A DNA stretch of 64,000 bases from Diploptera punctata (taxonomy: Eukaryota > Arthropoda > Insecta > Blattodea > Blaberidae): contig JASPKZ010007797.1 in assembly GCA_030220185.1 (NCBI GenBank), positions 1,656,001-1,720,000 on the forward strand, given 5' to 3'. The first letter of the stretch is position 1; every line of letters starts with the position of its first letter. Under the pieces are notes generated by a model. The model saw nothing but the letters and a program-made list of their open reading frames with translations, was not told where the DNA came from and ran no database searches. This document shows, piece after piece, positions 9,496 to 20,765 of this stretch. A program made the position numbers and the translations under genes.

Positions 9496-9984
9496 GCTTG
9501 CCTCTAATTCAGAGATTCCGATTATTCAACTCCGTCGGAGTCGATAGATTTTTTTCAGAATATAAAAATCATGAATAATGCTTCCTTCGGAAGGGAAGTA
9601 AATAATTCCTTTGTAAATGCATTATGACAGTGGTAAGTAGCCCTATTTTAATAATTAATGCAAATTAATGCTCTTTATAATACGAATTGTCAGAACTTGG
9701 AATAGAACACATGGAAATTTTTGTTTGTTTCGGCGGGTGAATTTATTTTGTGCGCGCGGTCAAGCTGGTTTTGTCCTTCAGGTTCTACTTTGTAATGTGG
9801 TTCCCCCCGGGCTCCTGACCCCCTTTGTATGTGTCCAAGAAAGCTAACTAGACTGTCCAGAGTATCAACAGTTCAACACCTTTCTTACTGTGCATTCATT
9901 AAGAGATTTCTATTTCAACTACTATATTAGGAATATTATCAACTACATCGCCATTCCCAGAAACTATACACGATTATCGGTAAC
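9496..9984. other. Unclassified sequence
   Basis: Locally GC-richer around 9735-9835, including a C run. No frame, tRNA-like box or repeat family that I recognise. Confidence 0.45.
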
Positions 9985-10650
9985 CCTCTAGAGTAAACGA
10001 ACTCATTGGGCACTGTCGAATCCATAGGTTCATGGCCGCACTGATATAAGCTCTCCATACATACTATCCTGAGCTAAAGCTCTCAAATCATCTTCTGTGC
10101 AATCTACTTCCCCTCAAATCATGGTTAATGTTATTCTTGGTATATTAATTGGGCGTTTTCTCTCTGGTTTTCCTAAGTGTTTCCATACTCCTCATTCATT
10201 CCACATTAGTGCCACACGTCTTACCCATCGCAGTTTAAGACTTAACTATTCTTATTATATCTGGTTTCCCATAAAGATGAAGTAGCTCACTGTAAAGTTT
10301 TCTCTAATCACCTGCCTGTCCACTTCTCTTTGGTCCAACATTTTCCTAAGAACTTTATCATCATATACTCGTAAGCTTTTCTCTTCCCCTAAAGTAAGAG
10401 TCCATATAATATAACTGGGAGAATAACAGTTTTATATATTTTCAATTTAATGTTTTTTTAAAGGAGTTGGGACGACAAGAGTCCCTGTAATGCATAATAA
10501 CATGCATCTGCAGAATTGAGCGTGTGTTTAATTTATTTGTGCACCTCATTCCTATTTGTAATTATTGTTAATAGATATTTGAATTCAGTTACTTCTTCAA
10601 AAATTCCCTCATTTGCAATTGTCCATTTCCATTATAATTATAATGTATAT
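9985..10650 (-). mobile_element. LINE-A copy, longer 5' extent
   Basis: The 3' end lies on the left (GAACTCATTGGGCACTGTCG on the plus strand). It runs rightwards through the C-terminal region and into the segment before it, marked by CAAGAGTCCCTGTAATGC. Many frameshifts. No RT catalytic motif remains. Confidence 0.85.
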
Positions 10651-10774
10651 ATTGTATGAACATGTTTTGGAGTAAAACTAGTGCCAAATTTAACAGAAGA
10701 ATGTAAAATTACAAAAGGCCTTAAACAGCTCTGTTCAACTCCACAGAGGGTTCGGTTTTCTTAAGACTCTTAAC

Positions 10775-11225
10775 ACTAACTAAATAACTAACTCACTGGC
10801 ACTATTGAACCCATAGGTTCATGGCCGCGCGGAATTTAGTTCTCCATATATCCCTAACCTGAGCTAATGTTTTCCAATCATCCCTGTATAACCTACTTCC
10901 CTCAAATCATAGTTAATGTTATTCTCCCATCTCATTATTGGTCTACCAACTGGGCGTTTTGCCTCTGGTTTTCCTACAAGAAGCTTCCATGCACGTATTT
11001 CATTCCCCAAGGTGCCACATGTCCTGCCCATCGCAGTCTACGAGACTTAACTGTTCTCGTTATATCTGGCTTCCTATGAAGACCATGTAATTCAATGTTA
11101 TGCAGTCTTCTCCATTCACCCGTCTGTTCATCTCTCTTTGGTCCAAACATTTTCCTAAGAACTTTATTCTCAAATACTCGTAATCTCCTTTCCTCCCTTA
11201 AAGTAAGAGTCCATGTTTCGCAAAC
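10775..11225 (-). mobile_element. LINE-A 3' fragment
   Basis: Frame 10974-11234 on the minus strand reads CETWTLTLREERRLRVFENK, then FGPKRDEQTGEWRRLHNIEL and LRWAGHVA before a frameshift. The 3' end is ACTAACTCACTGGCACTAT on the plus strand. It is separated from the previous copy by about 120 bases that I cannot place. Confidence 0.9.
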
Positions 11226-11924
11226 ACGACACATTTATATTAACTTCGTTTTATTTACCCATCGTTACTTTATGGAATTAAATGAAATCTATTCATTGTC
11301 CAATTTTCACATCCATAAATTATTGTATTATATTCACATAACGAAATTTTAAAATTGAAGTTGCAACATTCTATTATAAGAGTTATTTACATGAATGTAA
11401 TGTAATTTTAGCACAGTAGGTAGCGCTCCGTACCAATGACTTGTCGGTCGTGTACATGTAACTCTGGCGGAAAAGGTGCGCCAATAATCACACAGTGCAA
11501 GACCGCCGCGGAATGGTCCGGCCGAGCTACGAACGCATTGTACATTTTAAGATACCTACATATATGTATTCTTACAACGAAAGATTCTTAATTCTGGAAT
11601 TTAAAAAAAAAACTTTTTCTTTAAGTTATTTGTCTCTAATTTTATCCAAGTTATATTTTTATTCTCTTTTCACCAGAAATTATATTTCTATTGGATATTC
11701 TTTGTTATATGTCACTACGTAGTGGTCTACTATACTCGTATGTATACTTAAAATTGTAGACGTGAGCCTGTTCTGTATGTTCTATCCGAAAATAATAGCT
11801 TCCGTATGTTTTTTTGTGTATGTTCTTCCTTGGAAAGATAAGACTTCACCATGTTTTTTTTGTGGTGACAAAATCTATCAATCTCCATCTTTTGCCATTA
11901 CAAAATTTACGTAAGTAGGCCTAA
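11226..11924. other. Unclassified sequence between two LINE-A copies
   Basis: AT-rich. Around 11410-11530 there is a GC-richer stretch that I do not recognise. The frames at 11095-11352 and 11495-11722 show no motif. Confidence 0.45.
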
Positions 11925-12395
11925 TTAACTCACTGGATGTAACGAACCCGTAGATTAATGGCCTCGCGGATATAAGCTTTCCATACATCCCTATCCCGAG
12001 CTAATGTTTTCCAATAATTCCCTGTATAATTAGTTTCCCTCAAATCATGGATAATATTATTCTCCCACCTCATTCTTGGTATACCAACTGGGCGTTTTCT
12101 CTCTGGTTTTCCTACAAGAAGCTTACATGCACCTCTTTCATCCCCCATACGTGCCACATGTCCTGCCCATCGCAGTCTGTGAGACTTAACTGTTCTTATT
12201 GAATCTGGCTTTCTATAAAGATCATGCAGCTCACTATTATGTATCTTTCTCTATTCGCCTATCTGTTCATCTCTTTTTGGCCAAAAAAAAAATCCTAAGA
12301 ACTTTATTCTCAAATACTCGTAATCTTCTTTCCTCCCTTGAAGTAAGAGCCCATGTTTCGCATCCATATAATATAACTGGTGAGTAACAGTTAAA
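11925..12395 (-). mobile_element. LINE-A 3' fragment
   Basis: The minus-strand frame 11930-12157 is open for 75 codons: MARMGDERGACKLLVGKPE, then IPRMRWENNIIHDLRETNYT and LRVRY. The fragment extends to the CETW region at the right end. Confidence 0.9.
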
Positions 12396-12419
12396 CTAAT
12401 TAAATTTAAATAAAAATGA

Positions 12420-13010
12420 CTAGAGGTGAATAAAGAAAAGGCGACAAAAGACAGAAAAACAATTAGTGGCTTTTTTTACACATTTGAAGAGAGTTAAGTT
12501 TTCGAAATGACCAGATATAGCCACAAAGTGGGTAAACCATACTTGAAGCGTACTGCCATAACCAACTACGCTATGACTCTGAAGTGCCGTCCTCGGCCTA
12601 CTCCTCCGCAATATTTCACGTCCAATCCAAGTAACGAAAGTACGAGAGTAACTCGTTGGGAAGGAGCGGCCTTTTATCACTGGCCCGAGGCGGTAAAAAC
12701 GTGAGCTAGGGCTTGATCCCAGGTTTTTATATAAAATAGTAAACAAGGTAATGATATAACTAAGCTTTCTCTTGTGAGGAAGTTCCTTGACACTTTGCTC
12801 AGGAAGAAGCACTGTGCTGATGGAGGGTGGAGTGCTCTCTGTAGGCGTAATAACTCTACACTTGTTAACCTGAACTGATACGTGGGCGCGTTCACTCTAC
12901 CTTTAAATACTGTAAGCCTATAATTTATTTCCCAATTTCTTCTAGTCCACTGGGGAAAAAAAAAACTTCTCAATATTCGTAACTCAAGGACGCCATTTAT
13001 AATAGTAATT
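12420..13010. other. GC-richer unclassified segment with long frames on both strands
   Basis: The base composition is clearly less AT-rich than its neighbours between about 12530 and 12850. The longest frame is 12420-12812 on the minus strand (130 codons); a plus-strand frame runs 12507-12704. Neither shows a domain that I recognise, and both may be chance in a GC-richer repeat. GTCATAGCGTAGTTGGTTAT on the minus strand is faintly tRNA-like. Confidence 0.35.
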
Positions 13011-13014
13011 ATAT

Positions 13015-13960
13015 TACGATGCGAGGTTGGGAAGTGGTTTTTACAGAAACGAGGAAAATGTTTAAAAACCTCGCTATCGCTCGGTTTTTAATCTCCTAGA
13101 TTCTGTAAAACACTTCACAAACGCAATATTATTTTTTGCGCGATGGTGTTTTCAAAATAATAAATAATAGTAAAATAATAGCATATTTGTTTGAAATGTT
13201 TGCGTTCATTATAAACAACTGACTAACGTTAACAGCGTGGGCAATGTTTATTACTTACTTGAAACTACAGGAGGCCGTGACACCAATCAGTAATAAAATG
13301 GCAGCAAGTACGTATTTATTGTTTTATATTGTTTCAAATAAAGTTCAGTTCGTTCAAAATGCAGTGATTTGTTTCGTATCTGAAGTCTGGCAAATGCCTA
13401 CCAGGGAAATGAAAATAATTTTAAGTACAGAAATGGATGTTTTAAGAAAATCAGCTGGAAAATGTAGAATGGATAGAATACGAAAAAGAGGAGCCGGACA
13501 TCACAGACATTATAGAAAAGAAAAGATTACAGTGGTATGGCCATGTCAAAAGAATGCCAGAACAAAGATTGCCTAAAATTGTTATGGAATGGATCCCAAT
13601 GAAAAAGGAGGAACAGAGGAAGACCGAAGAAAACTTGGATAGAAGGGGTACAAGCAGCTATGAATATCAGAGGAATGGAGGAAGATCAATGGATGGACAG
13701 AGAGAAATGGCGTTTGGTTTCCGGAAGACGGCGGCAGCTGCCATGATACCGGATGCTGATGATGATGACATTGTATGTAGTATACATACAGGGCAGTGGT
13801 TTTACTTCCCATACGCGGTTTGTAATTTGTAATATTACAGTATAGTTATTTTATTACAGTATAGTTATTTTGGTTGGCAACCCCGAAATGTAGGAAGTTG
13901 AACTTTCAATCATTGTCGCCATTGCTGTAAGTATGACAAAACGCACTATCGTGCAAAAAA
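13015..13960 (+). repeat. Dispersed repeat R, interrupted by LINE-C
   Basis: R begins GATGCGAGGTTGGGAAGTGG and ends GCACTATCGTGCAAAA followed by about 14 A's. An inverted second copy is at 51746-52330, which shows that 13378-13777 is an insertion here. The A-rich end suggests retroposition, but I see no coding content and cannot classify it. Confidence 0.75.
13378..13777 (+). mobile_element. LINE-C 3' fragment inserted in repeat R
   Basis: Translation in two frames gives EVWQMPTREMKIILSTEMDV, LRKSAGKCRMDRIRK, WYGHVKRMPEQRLPK and RGRPKKTWIEGVQAAMN-like sequence, ending with GGCGGCAGCTGCC and GATGATGATGAC. This is an RTE-like C-terminus. The same family is at 27470-28045. Confidence 0.8.
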
Positions 13961-13989
13961 AAAAAAAAATACACATTACTCAAGCCTTA

Positions 13990-14425
13990 TATTCAATACA
14001 TCATCATCATCATCATCTTCACTTCAAGGTTTAAGCGATTCGCCTGTTCCGAATTTACAATGATTCCTTTCATCTCTTCCTAGGTCTTCCTACATCCCTT
14101 AATCCCTTGGTTTATAATGATATGCTATCTTGGACAATCTTGTTTCTTCGATTCTCTGAACATGCTCTTCCCGGCCGACGCGGTGTTGTTGAATTCCATC
14201 ATTTATAGAATATATTTTCTAATTAACTTCTTATTTCATTTCTAATGTGGTCCAATTTTGTGCATTCTTTGGCCCTTCTTATAAAAATCATTTCTGCACT
14301 GTTTATTCTACTCGAACTCCTCTTATTTGTTACCCAGGACTCACTACCTATAAAAGTACCGGTACCGCCATTGTTTTGTAGAACTTCAATCTTGTATCCT
14401 TCCTTGTTTTATGTTTTTATGAATG
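13990..14425 (-). mobile_element. LINE-B 3' fragment
   Basis: On the minus strand the end reads GGAACAGGCGAATCGCTTAA, then a (GAT)n tail (13998-14018 on the plus strand as CATCAT). Upstream lies a decayed RT C-terminus with HVQRIEETRLSK. Confidence 0.7.
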
Positions 14426-14627
14426 GTGCCACTCAATACAATGCACCAATTTATAGAAATTTATAATTATATCTATCTATTTATCTATAGTGTTCTATCC
14501 GAGGACAGAAATCACTGCAATCACAGCATTTCCAAGTATGCTTTGCAGCTTTACTAGGGAATTATAGGTGTGGTAGCTTCCCGTTGCTTTCCACACCGGT
14601 GAATGATGATAATGATAAGGATAATAA

Positions 14628-14788
14628 TGATGGCCGGATGATTTTCGAGCTTCCTGCATTTGTCTTACAGTTGAGGAAAAACCCCGAAAGAAAAAAAACC
14701 CTCATCCAGGAGCCTATCCCGACCGGGAATCGAACCCGGGCCCTCTGCGTGACAAGGCAGCGCGCTACCTCGAGACCACAGCGATGGA
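14628..14788 (-). mobile_element. SINE-2 head and body
   Basis: The minus strand starts CCATCGCTGTGGTCTCGAGG, has a perfect B box GGGTTCGATTCCCGGTC, then the GAGGGTTTTTTT body and the TTTCGGGGTTTTTCCTCAAC block. The distal tail seen in full copies is missing. Confidence 0.85.
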
Positions 14789-14854
14789 CTAATTTATTTT
14801 ACTTTATAGAAATAATTACAGATTACTCTAAGGCCTTACATTCAGTACGATTAA

Positions 14855-14952
14855 CTAATTCACTGGCACACGTTCATGGTCGCGCGGACATAAGCTCTCC
14901 ATACATCCCTATTCTGAGCTATTGTTTTCTAGTTATCTCCTGTATAATCTAA
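14855..14952 (-). mobile_element. LINE-A 3' end only
   Basis: About 100 bases of the LINE-A terminus, immediately followed by a second LINE-A 3' end in the same orientation. Confidence 0.8.
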
Positions 14953-15158
14953 CTCACTAGCGTTATTTATTGAAAACCCACATGTTCACGGCCGCACGGT
15001 CATAAGCTCTTCATACATCCCTATCCTGAGCCAATGTTTTCCAATCCCTTGTATAATCTACTTCCTCAAATCATGGTTAATTGTATTCTCCTACCTCATT
15101 GTTGGCCTGCCTACTGGGCTCTTTCCCTCTGGTTTTCCTACAAGGAGTCTCCATGCAC

Positions 15159-15890
15159 ACTTAGCGACAAAAATAATGAGCCGCATCAAAAGGCATATGG
15201 CTCACTGCGCATGCTCGAAAAGCCATAGCCGCAGTTCACGAGGTAACGCATTGTTAAATGTTTTAAATACGCTGTATTTGGTTTTAAAAGTCTTAAAAGT
15301 TAAAGAACAGTGAAGGAGACATGTTTCTAGATATTTACAAGTGTTCGACAAATGCAATATTACTCAAATTGCGACATTTTAAATAAAGTTCAACTCTCGT
15401 TCATAGTACAAAAGTAAACACGGCAACTTGGCATCCGGCGTTCGAGTAGCGTAGATCGTTAAATTACTTACAACAAAACGAAATATATGTGAAAGCCAGG
15501 GTTCGAATCCTCCGACATTTTTTTATTCATTTGTATTTTCGCAAAATACATCCTATAACATTTAATTTCTGCCACATAATCTACGTCCACTCTACACTGT
15601 CTTAAGTAATATTCCTACCTTCGTATAAACTCTGTAACACCATTTAGCTACCGGTATAAATGCAATTGTGTGTACAGTACTATGTTTTAATAATAATGCT
15701 ATCAATTTTGGTAATAAAATATAATATAGCTTCATATATTTATGAGTTTATTTACTTATTACGTATTAGCGAGGAAAAAAGTTTCACCCTTCAATTAAAA
15801 TATTTGGTTCATATATGTCAAATCCAGCATAATAATAGCCCATAGATGATTGACAATAATAAAATAATATTATTATCGTTATCCATAATC

Positions 15891-15939
<49 letters not shown>

Positions 15940-16405
15940 GGATGTATCAAATGGTGTAATCACCTGGGGATCAAAATTAACTCAAAATGTATCCAAGAAA
16001 AAGAAGATAAAAATTTTAAAAAGCCTTGGGTATAGGAAGATGTTTTATTGCACTACAAACCTGTTTATAAATAAATAAATAATAATAATAAAACTAGTAA
16101 TACTTGCAAATAGTTAGTACTTTTTTCTTTAAGAATGGACATACGGAATAAAATAGAAAGCATTTTAACAATTAAAAACATTTAACTCACCGGGAATCGA
16201 ACCTGTAACCTCTTAGATACGAATCAAGCCACTAAACAGTGAGCCAAGCTTTCGCTTCCTTGTTGTGTTTAGAAAGAATGCTCTTAAAAGAAAGAAGGCA
16301 AACGTATTGTAGCTCTACTGTGCTATTAGTTTACTTGTGTGAATCGCGCGTTAGAACTTAAAATATTCGAGATCAAGTGTCGGCCCATTCTTTTTGTCGC
16401 TAAGT
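15159..16405. mobile_element. 1.25-kb TIR element, superfamily unknown
   Basis: Ends are ACTTAGCGACAAAAA and its exact complement; similarity extends to about 25 bases with two or three differences. It is flanked by GCAC on the left and GTAC on the right, possibly a 4-bp duplication. The inside has an (AAT)n tract at 15893-15938, tRNA-like pieces near 15490-15530 and 16187-16252, and no transposase frame. Non-autonomous. Confidence 0.75.
16187..16252 (-). tRNA. tRNA-like SINE head, probably a pseudogene
   Basis: On the minus strand GGCTCACTGTTTAGTGG resembles an A-box arm, and GGTTCGATTCCCGGTGAG is a good B box. No convincing cloverleaf or terminator. It lies inside the TIR element. Confidence 0.4.
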
Positions 16406-16510
16406 GTACCTGTTTTATTCCCCATTACTGCTATATGTCCTGCCCATCGCAGTCTACGAGACTCAACTCTTCTTATTATATCTGATTTCCCATAAAGATC
16501 ACGTAGTTCT

Positions 16511-17560
16511 TTAAAATTCATCGGAGAACATTTTGTTTAAATAACTCACCTCATAGGATTCATGCTTCCATGATACCGCGGTTTCAAACACAGTCGTGTT
16601 CATTGTCAGCCATAACTCCGACTGACGAAATTCTTCGGCCGTCAACTGTTCTATTGTAGCCATCTTCAGTGCTGCCATCTATGGTTGAATTTATGAATTT
16701 CGAAATCAAAGTAATTTCGTTAGGGATATCAAAATGCATTGATCTATCTTTATTTTTCTGAATGTATATCTTCTCCCAAACTGTCAATTCCAAAGGCTTC
16801 TCTACTTGTTTTAAAAGTTTAGCTTCTCTTCCAATTTTATGATGTTCTAATAAACTATGTGCAGCAATTGCAGATTTTTCAATTTCACAATTTTTAATAT
16901 TTTTGAAATGTTCTTTTGTACGAGTTTCTAAATTCCTTCCTTTTTTTCCCCCCCTATATAAACTTTATTGCAGTCTTCACAACTTATTTGATAAATTCCA
17001 GGTTTCTTACTGTCGGGGATATTGACTTTTTTTTATTGGTGCTTAGAAGATTACCCAGACTAAATCAACTTATTGGTGCCAAAGAAATTTTGTATTTGTC
17101 AAATTTTTTTTTTAAACTTTCTATGCATTTCAGGATGGTAAGTAATTTTCTTGTATTTTTTCTTTTTTTGCAATTTTGTAGAGTAGTATATTCATTAAGT
17201 ATTCTTTTTTTGTGTTTGAATTTCTTCAACTTATTGATACTTAATTCTTTATCAAAACCATTTAATCTAGCAGTGTTTAAGATATGTTTATACTCTTTGT
17301 TGAAATTTTCTTCATTTAATGGTACATTTGTCAATCTATAGATTAAGCTATTAAATATTGCATGCTTATGAGCAATGTGATTGAAGCCTGATGATTTAAT
17401 GTAATTATCTGTATGACTTCCCTTCCTATATATATGTATCAAATTCAATTATCAGTGTTTGATTAAATCCAAAAATGGAATTTTATTTTCTTTTTCCAAT
17501 TCTATGGTAAACTTTACTGATTCATCCTGAAGGTTCAATAATGTCACTGATGCTCTTAAA
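16511..17560 (-). pseudogene. Penelope-like element, left copy (RT C-terminus and GIY-YIG nuclease)
   Basis: The minus-strand frame 17065-17448 encodes IYRKGSHTDNYIKSSGFNHI, then HKHAIFNSLIYRLTNVPLNE and ARLNGFDKEL. This is the RT C-terminal block of Penelope-like elements (YRK..HTD.YI...S.H...HK.A...SLI.R). Further downstream come GIY-YIG endonuclease remnants and frame 16584-16793, which ends ...DGRRISSVGVMADNEHDCV. Frames are broken between blocks and the RT N-terminus with its catalytic motif is absent. It keeps about 70 bases, between the RT and nuclease parts, that the right copy has lost. Confidence 0.85.
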
Positions 17561-18519
17561 TTATTGAACCTTCAGGATGAATCAGTAAAGTTTACCGTAG
17601 AATTGGAAAAAGAAAATAAAATTCCATTTTTGGATTTATGTTCAATTAGAAATGACCGAACACTGAAAATTGAATTTGATATATATATAGCCTATGTAGG
17701 AAAGGAAGTCATACAGATAATCACATTAAATCATCAGACTTCAATCACATTGCTCATAAGCATGCAATACTCAATAGCTTAATCTGTAGATTGACAAATG
17801 TACTATTAAATGAAGAAAATTTCAACAAAGAGTATAAACATATCTTAAACTCTGCTAGATTAAATGGTTTTGATAAATGATTAATTATAAATAAGTTGAA
17901 GAAATTCAAACAAAAGAAAAAAAAAGACTTAATGAATATAGTACTCTACAAAATTGCAAAGAAAAGAAAAAATACAAGAAAATTACTTACCATCCTAAAA
18001 TGCATAGAAAATTTTAAAAAATCATCAGTAAGAAATGTGGAATTTATCAAATAAGTTGTGAAGATTGCAATAAAGTTTATATAAGAAAAACAAAAAGGAA
18101 TTTAGAAACTCGTACAAAAGAACATTTCAAAAATATTAAAAATTGTGAAATTGAAAAATCTGCAATTGCTGCTCATAGTTTATTAGAACATCATAAAATT
18201 GGAAGAAAAGCTAAACTTTTGAAACAAGTAGAGAAGCCTTTGGAATTGACAGTTTGGGAGAATGCATTCAGAAAAAATAAAGATAGATCAATGCATTTTG
18301 ATATCCCTAACGAAATTACTTTGATTTCGAAGTTCATAAATTCAACCATAGATGGCAGCACTGAAGATGGCTACAATAGAACAGTTGACGGCCGAAGAAT
18401 TTCGTCAGTCGGAGTTATGGCTGACAATGAACACGACTGTGTTTGAAACCGCGGTATCATGGAAGCATGAATCCTATGAGGTGAGTTGTTGAAACAAAAT
18501 GTTCTCCGATGAATTTTAA
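17558..18519 (+). pseudogene. Penelope-like element, right copy with open GIY-YIG domain
   Basis: Inverted partner of the left copy, diverging from the centre near 17550. It starts with LQDESVKFTVELEKENKIPF and LDL, then frameshifts through the HTD region. From 18039 to 18446 one frame is open for 136 codons and carries a GIY-YIG nuclease: GIYQISCEDCNKVYI, R..LETRTKEH, then the Glu-containing PLELTVWE. The CxxC pair between GIY and YI fits the zinc-binding insert of Penelope nucleases. The YIG glycine is arginine here (YIR), which should harm activity. The nuclease of an intact element nicks DNA to prime reverse transcription. Confidence 0.85.
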
Positions 18520-18954
18520 TGATTATACTTCATAATGTTTACTTCTCAACGTTAATTTAATATCATGTAGCTCACTGTTCTGCATTCGCCTGTCTGTTCA
18601 TCTCTCTTTGGTTAAAAACATGTTCTAAGAACGTTATTCTCAAATACTCAATATTTTTTTCCTCCCTTAAAATAAGAATCCATGTTTTACATCCATATAA
18701 TATAACTGGGAGAATAATACTTTTATATATTGTCAGTTTCATGTTTTTTGAAAGAAGTTGGGACGACAAGATCCTCTGTAATATGTGCATTTCAGAATTG
18801 AGCCTATGTTTAATTTCTTTGTACATCTCATTCTTGTTTGTAATTATTGTTCCTAGGTAGAATTGAACTTAGGGTCTATAATTAATTGTAAAACTTTTTA
18901 ATTAAACAAAAATTAATTAATACATGTATACTTTTAAAAAAATTAGGACTGTTT

Positions 18955-19220
18955 ACCCCGATATCAAAATGATCTCAAAGTTGGGGGTAGGCATTAGGCC
19001 AGCGACCTGTCACTGTAAAAACTACAGTGGTAAACAATTTCAACGAAATTTAACCGGTCTGATACCAGGAAGACGAACGAGGGAATCCCAAAAGACGATA
19101 TGATAAATGACTTCACAGAGATGAGAATCAAAAACTGGAAATCTCACAAAACTGGACAGAATGGAGGGGAAAAAAAAAGTTTAGGCGGTCAAAACATTCC
19201 AACGGAAGTTGTAGAGCCTG
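18955..19220 (+). mobile_element. LINE-D 3' fragment
   Basis: Decayed C-terminus: GRRTRESQKTI-like, then DDFTEMRIKNWKS and DRTEWRG in shifting frames, ending AGTTGTAGAGCCTGTC. TEWRG matches the LINE-D copy at 4125-4655. Confidence 0.65.
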
Positions 19221-19399
19221 TCAAAAAAGAATATCCACTCATTAAATAAGATGAGGTTAATTTATTTTTCCACTAATTAAGTTGGCTTCGACATATGAAT
19301 AAGATGAGATATCCAGTCTTGTGCCTTAGCCTCTCCTTTGTTAGGAATTATTAGAACAAATTAATTTAGTTACACTTATTTGACCCAATGAGACATCTA

Positions 19400-20077
19400 C
19401 AGGGTGTCTTCATTTTAAGATGCAACCCTAGCTCCTGGCAACCATCGTCGATCGGATCTCGTATGCTAATCTCACCACATAAATCAAAGTAGCTGTGAAC
19501 ATGATTAGAGATTGGAATGGAATAAAATCTATTTTTTGTGCTGTTTATTCCTCACATTATGGCAAAAGATTTTCAAAATTATTACCTTCAGCTTTAATAC
19601 AATGGTCAAACCGGCGAAGAAGATAACATTTGAAACACACTGTCCAATTCTTGCCTTGAAATGCTGGAGTTCGAATATTTTATTTAAGTTCCTCTAATGT
19701 TCGAGGATTTGAAATCGTGACTTTGAGACAGTTGCGGTATAGAATTGACGGCAAAATTTACGGCGACAGTTTTTGTAAGGTTTTTTCTTTGCATTTGTCA
19801 AAAGTAAAAATACCCTCTGTTCATTTATATACACGGTGTTAAACTGAAATCACCACAGTCACAACTAAACATAAATTCACAAGTTGGTTAAAAAAACTTC
19901 GGAAAACACGTCTGTACCTTACAGTTACACAAGTAACACTTAAATGAGGGTAGAGAGAATGATAATGAAACCTGCTTTGCCCGCCCGTCCGCCAGTTCAC
20001 TGACCGGGAAACGGGGTTGCTTCTGCCGGCTGGTTGCCAGGCGCTTAGGGTTGCGACTCATACTGAAGGCATTGTAG
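19400..20077 (-). mobile_element. Mariner-type TIR element with transposase remnant
   Basis: Left end after TA reads CAGGGTGTCTTCATTTTAAG, then GCAACCCTAG..CCTGGCAACC. The right end is its diverged complement. On the minus strand, between 19520 and 19780, a broken frame gives NPRTLEELK, a stop, NIR, then RRFDHCIKAEGNNFENLL. This is the C-terminal tail of IS630/Tc1/mariner-type transposases. The catalytic region is missing. Confidence 0.65.
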
Positions 20078-20261
20078 TAGGCAACTAAAGTATTACTATA
20101 CCAAATACCAGATGTCTTCGGAGCAAAGCAATAACCCAGCCTTTCCCTTAGCCCGACCTTCATTTAAAATGCTGGCGCGTCGTTGGTTGCGTTGCACGTG
20201 TCTGGTGAGAAATCCCACGTCAGCATTATTCACAATATTACGACACAAGTCAGAGACTCTT

Positions 20262-20765
20262 GACTTCCCAACCCCTTTCAAAAAAACGTAAAAATGAAAA
20301 AATATATAATACTGTTATTCTACCAGTTATATTATATGGATGCGAAACATGGACTCTTACTTTAAGGGAGGAAAGGAGATTACGGCTATCTGAGAATAAA
20401 GTTCTTAGGAAAAACATTTTGACCAAAGAGAGATGAACAGGCAGGTGAATGGAGAAGACTACACATCAGTGAACTACATGGTCTTTATAGGAAGCCAGAT
20501 ATAATAAGAACAGTTAAGTCTCGTAGACTGCGATGGGCACGAATGGGGAATGAAAGTGGTGCATGGAAGCTTCTTGTAGGAAAACCAGAGGGAAAACTCC
20601 CAGTTGGTAGACCATGAATTAGGTGGGAGAATAACTATGATTTGGGGGAAGTAGATTATACAGGGAATGATTGGAAAACAGCTCAGGATAGGATTGTATG
20701 GAGAGCTTATGTCCGCACGGCCATGAACCTACGGTTTCGATTGTGCCAGTGAGTTAGTTAGTTAT
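20262..20765 (+). mobile_element. LINE-A 3' fragment
   Basis: From LTSQPLSKK-like sequence to GTGCCAGTGAGTTAGTTAGT. The flanks share ACACAAGT (left near 20245, right near 20768), a possible short target duplication. Frameshifts throughout. Confidence 0.85.

Larger units (their letters stand above)
16511..18561. mobile_element. Head-to-head pair of Penelope-like copies
   Basis: Arms 16511-17540 and 17562-18519 are reverse complements with small indels, separated by about 20 bases. The pair sits in a LINE-A between ATCACGTAGTTC (16498-16509) and ATCATGTAGCTC (18562-18573), a likely 12-bp target duplication with two differences, so both copies probably arrived in one event. The right end extends about 42 bases further than the left. 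Confidence 0.85.
14953..18842 (-). mobile_element. LINE-A copy split by two later insertions
   Basis: The pieces 14953-15158, 16406-16510 and 18562-18842 are consecutive parts of one LINE-A (3' end at left). The first break is at the CCATGCAC site, filled by a TIR element. The second is at the ATCATGTAGCTC site, filled by the Penelope-like pair. Both insertions are therefore younger than this LINE-A. Confidence 0.85.

Noticed and set aside
12420..12812. 130-codon minus-strand frame in GC-richer DNA
   Set aside because: Opposite strand is equally open in places and no motif is recognisable; kept only as an unclassified segment.
16916..17341. 141-codon plus-strand frame rich in F and L
   Set aside because: It is the antisense of the Penelope-like RT frame at 17065-17448. 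The hydrophobic look is the complement of Lys/Asn-rich codons.
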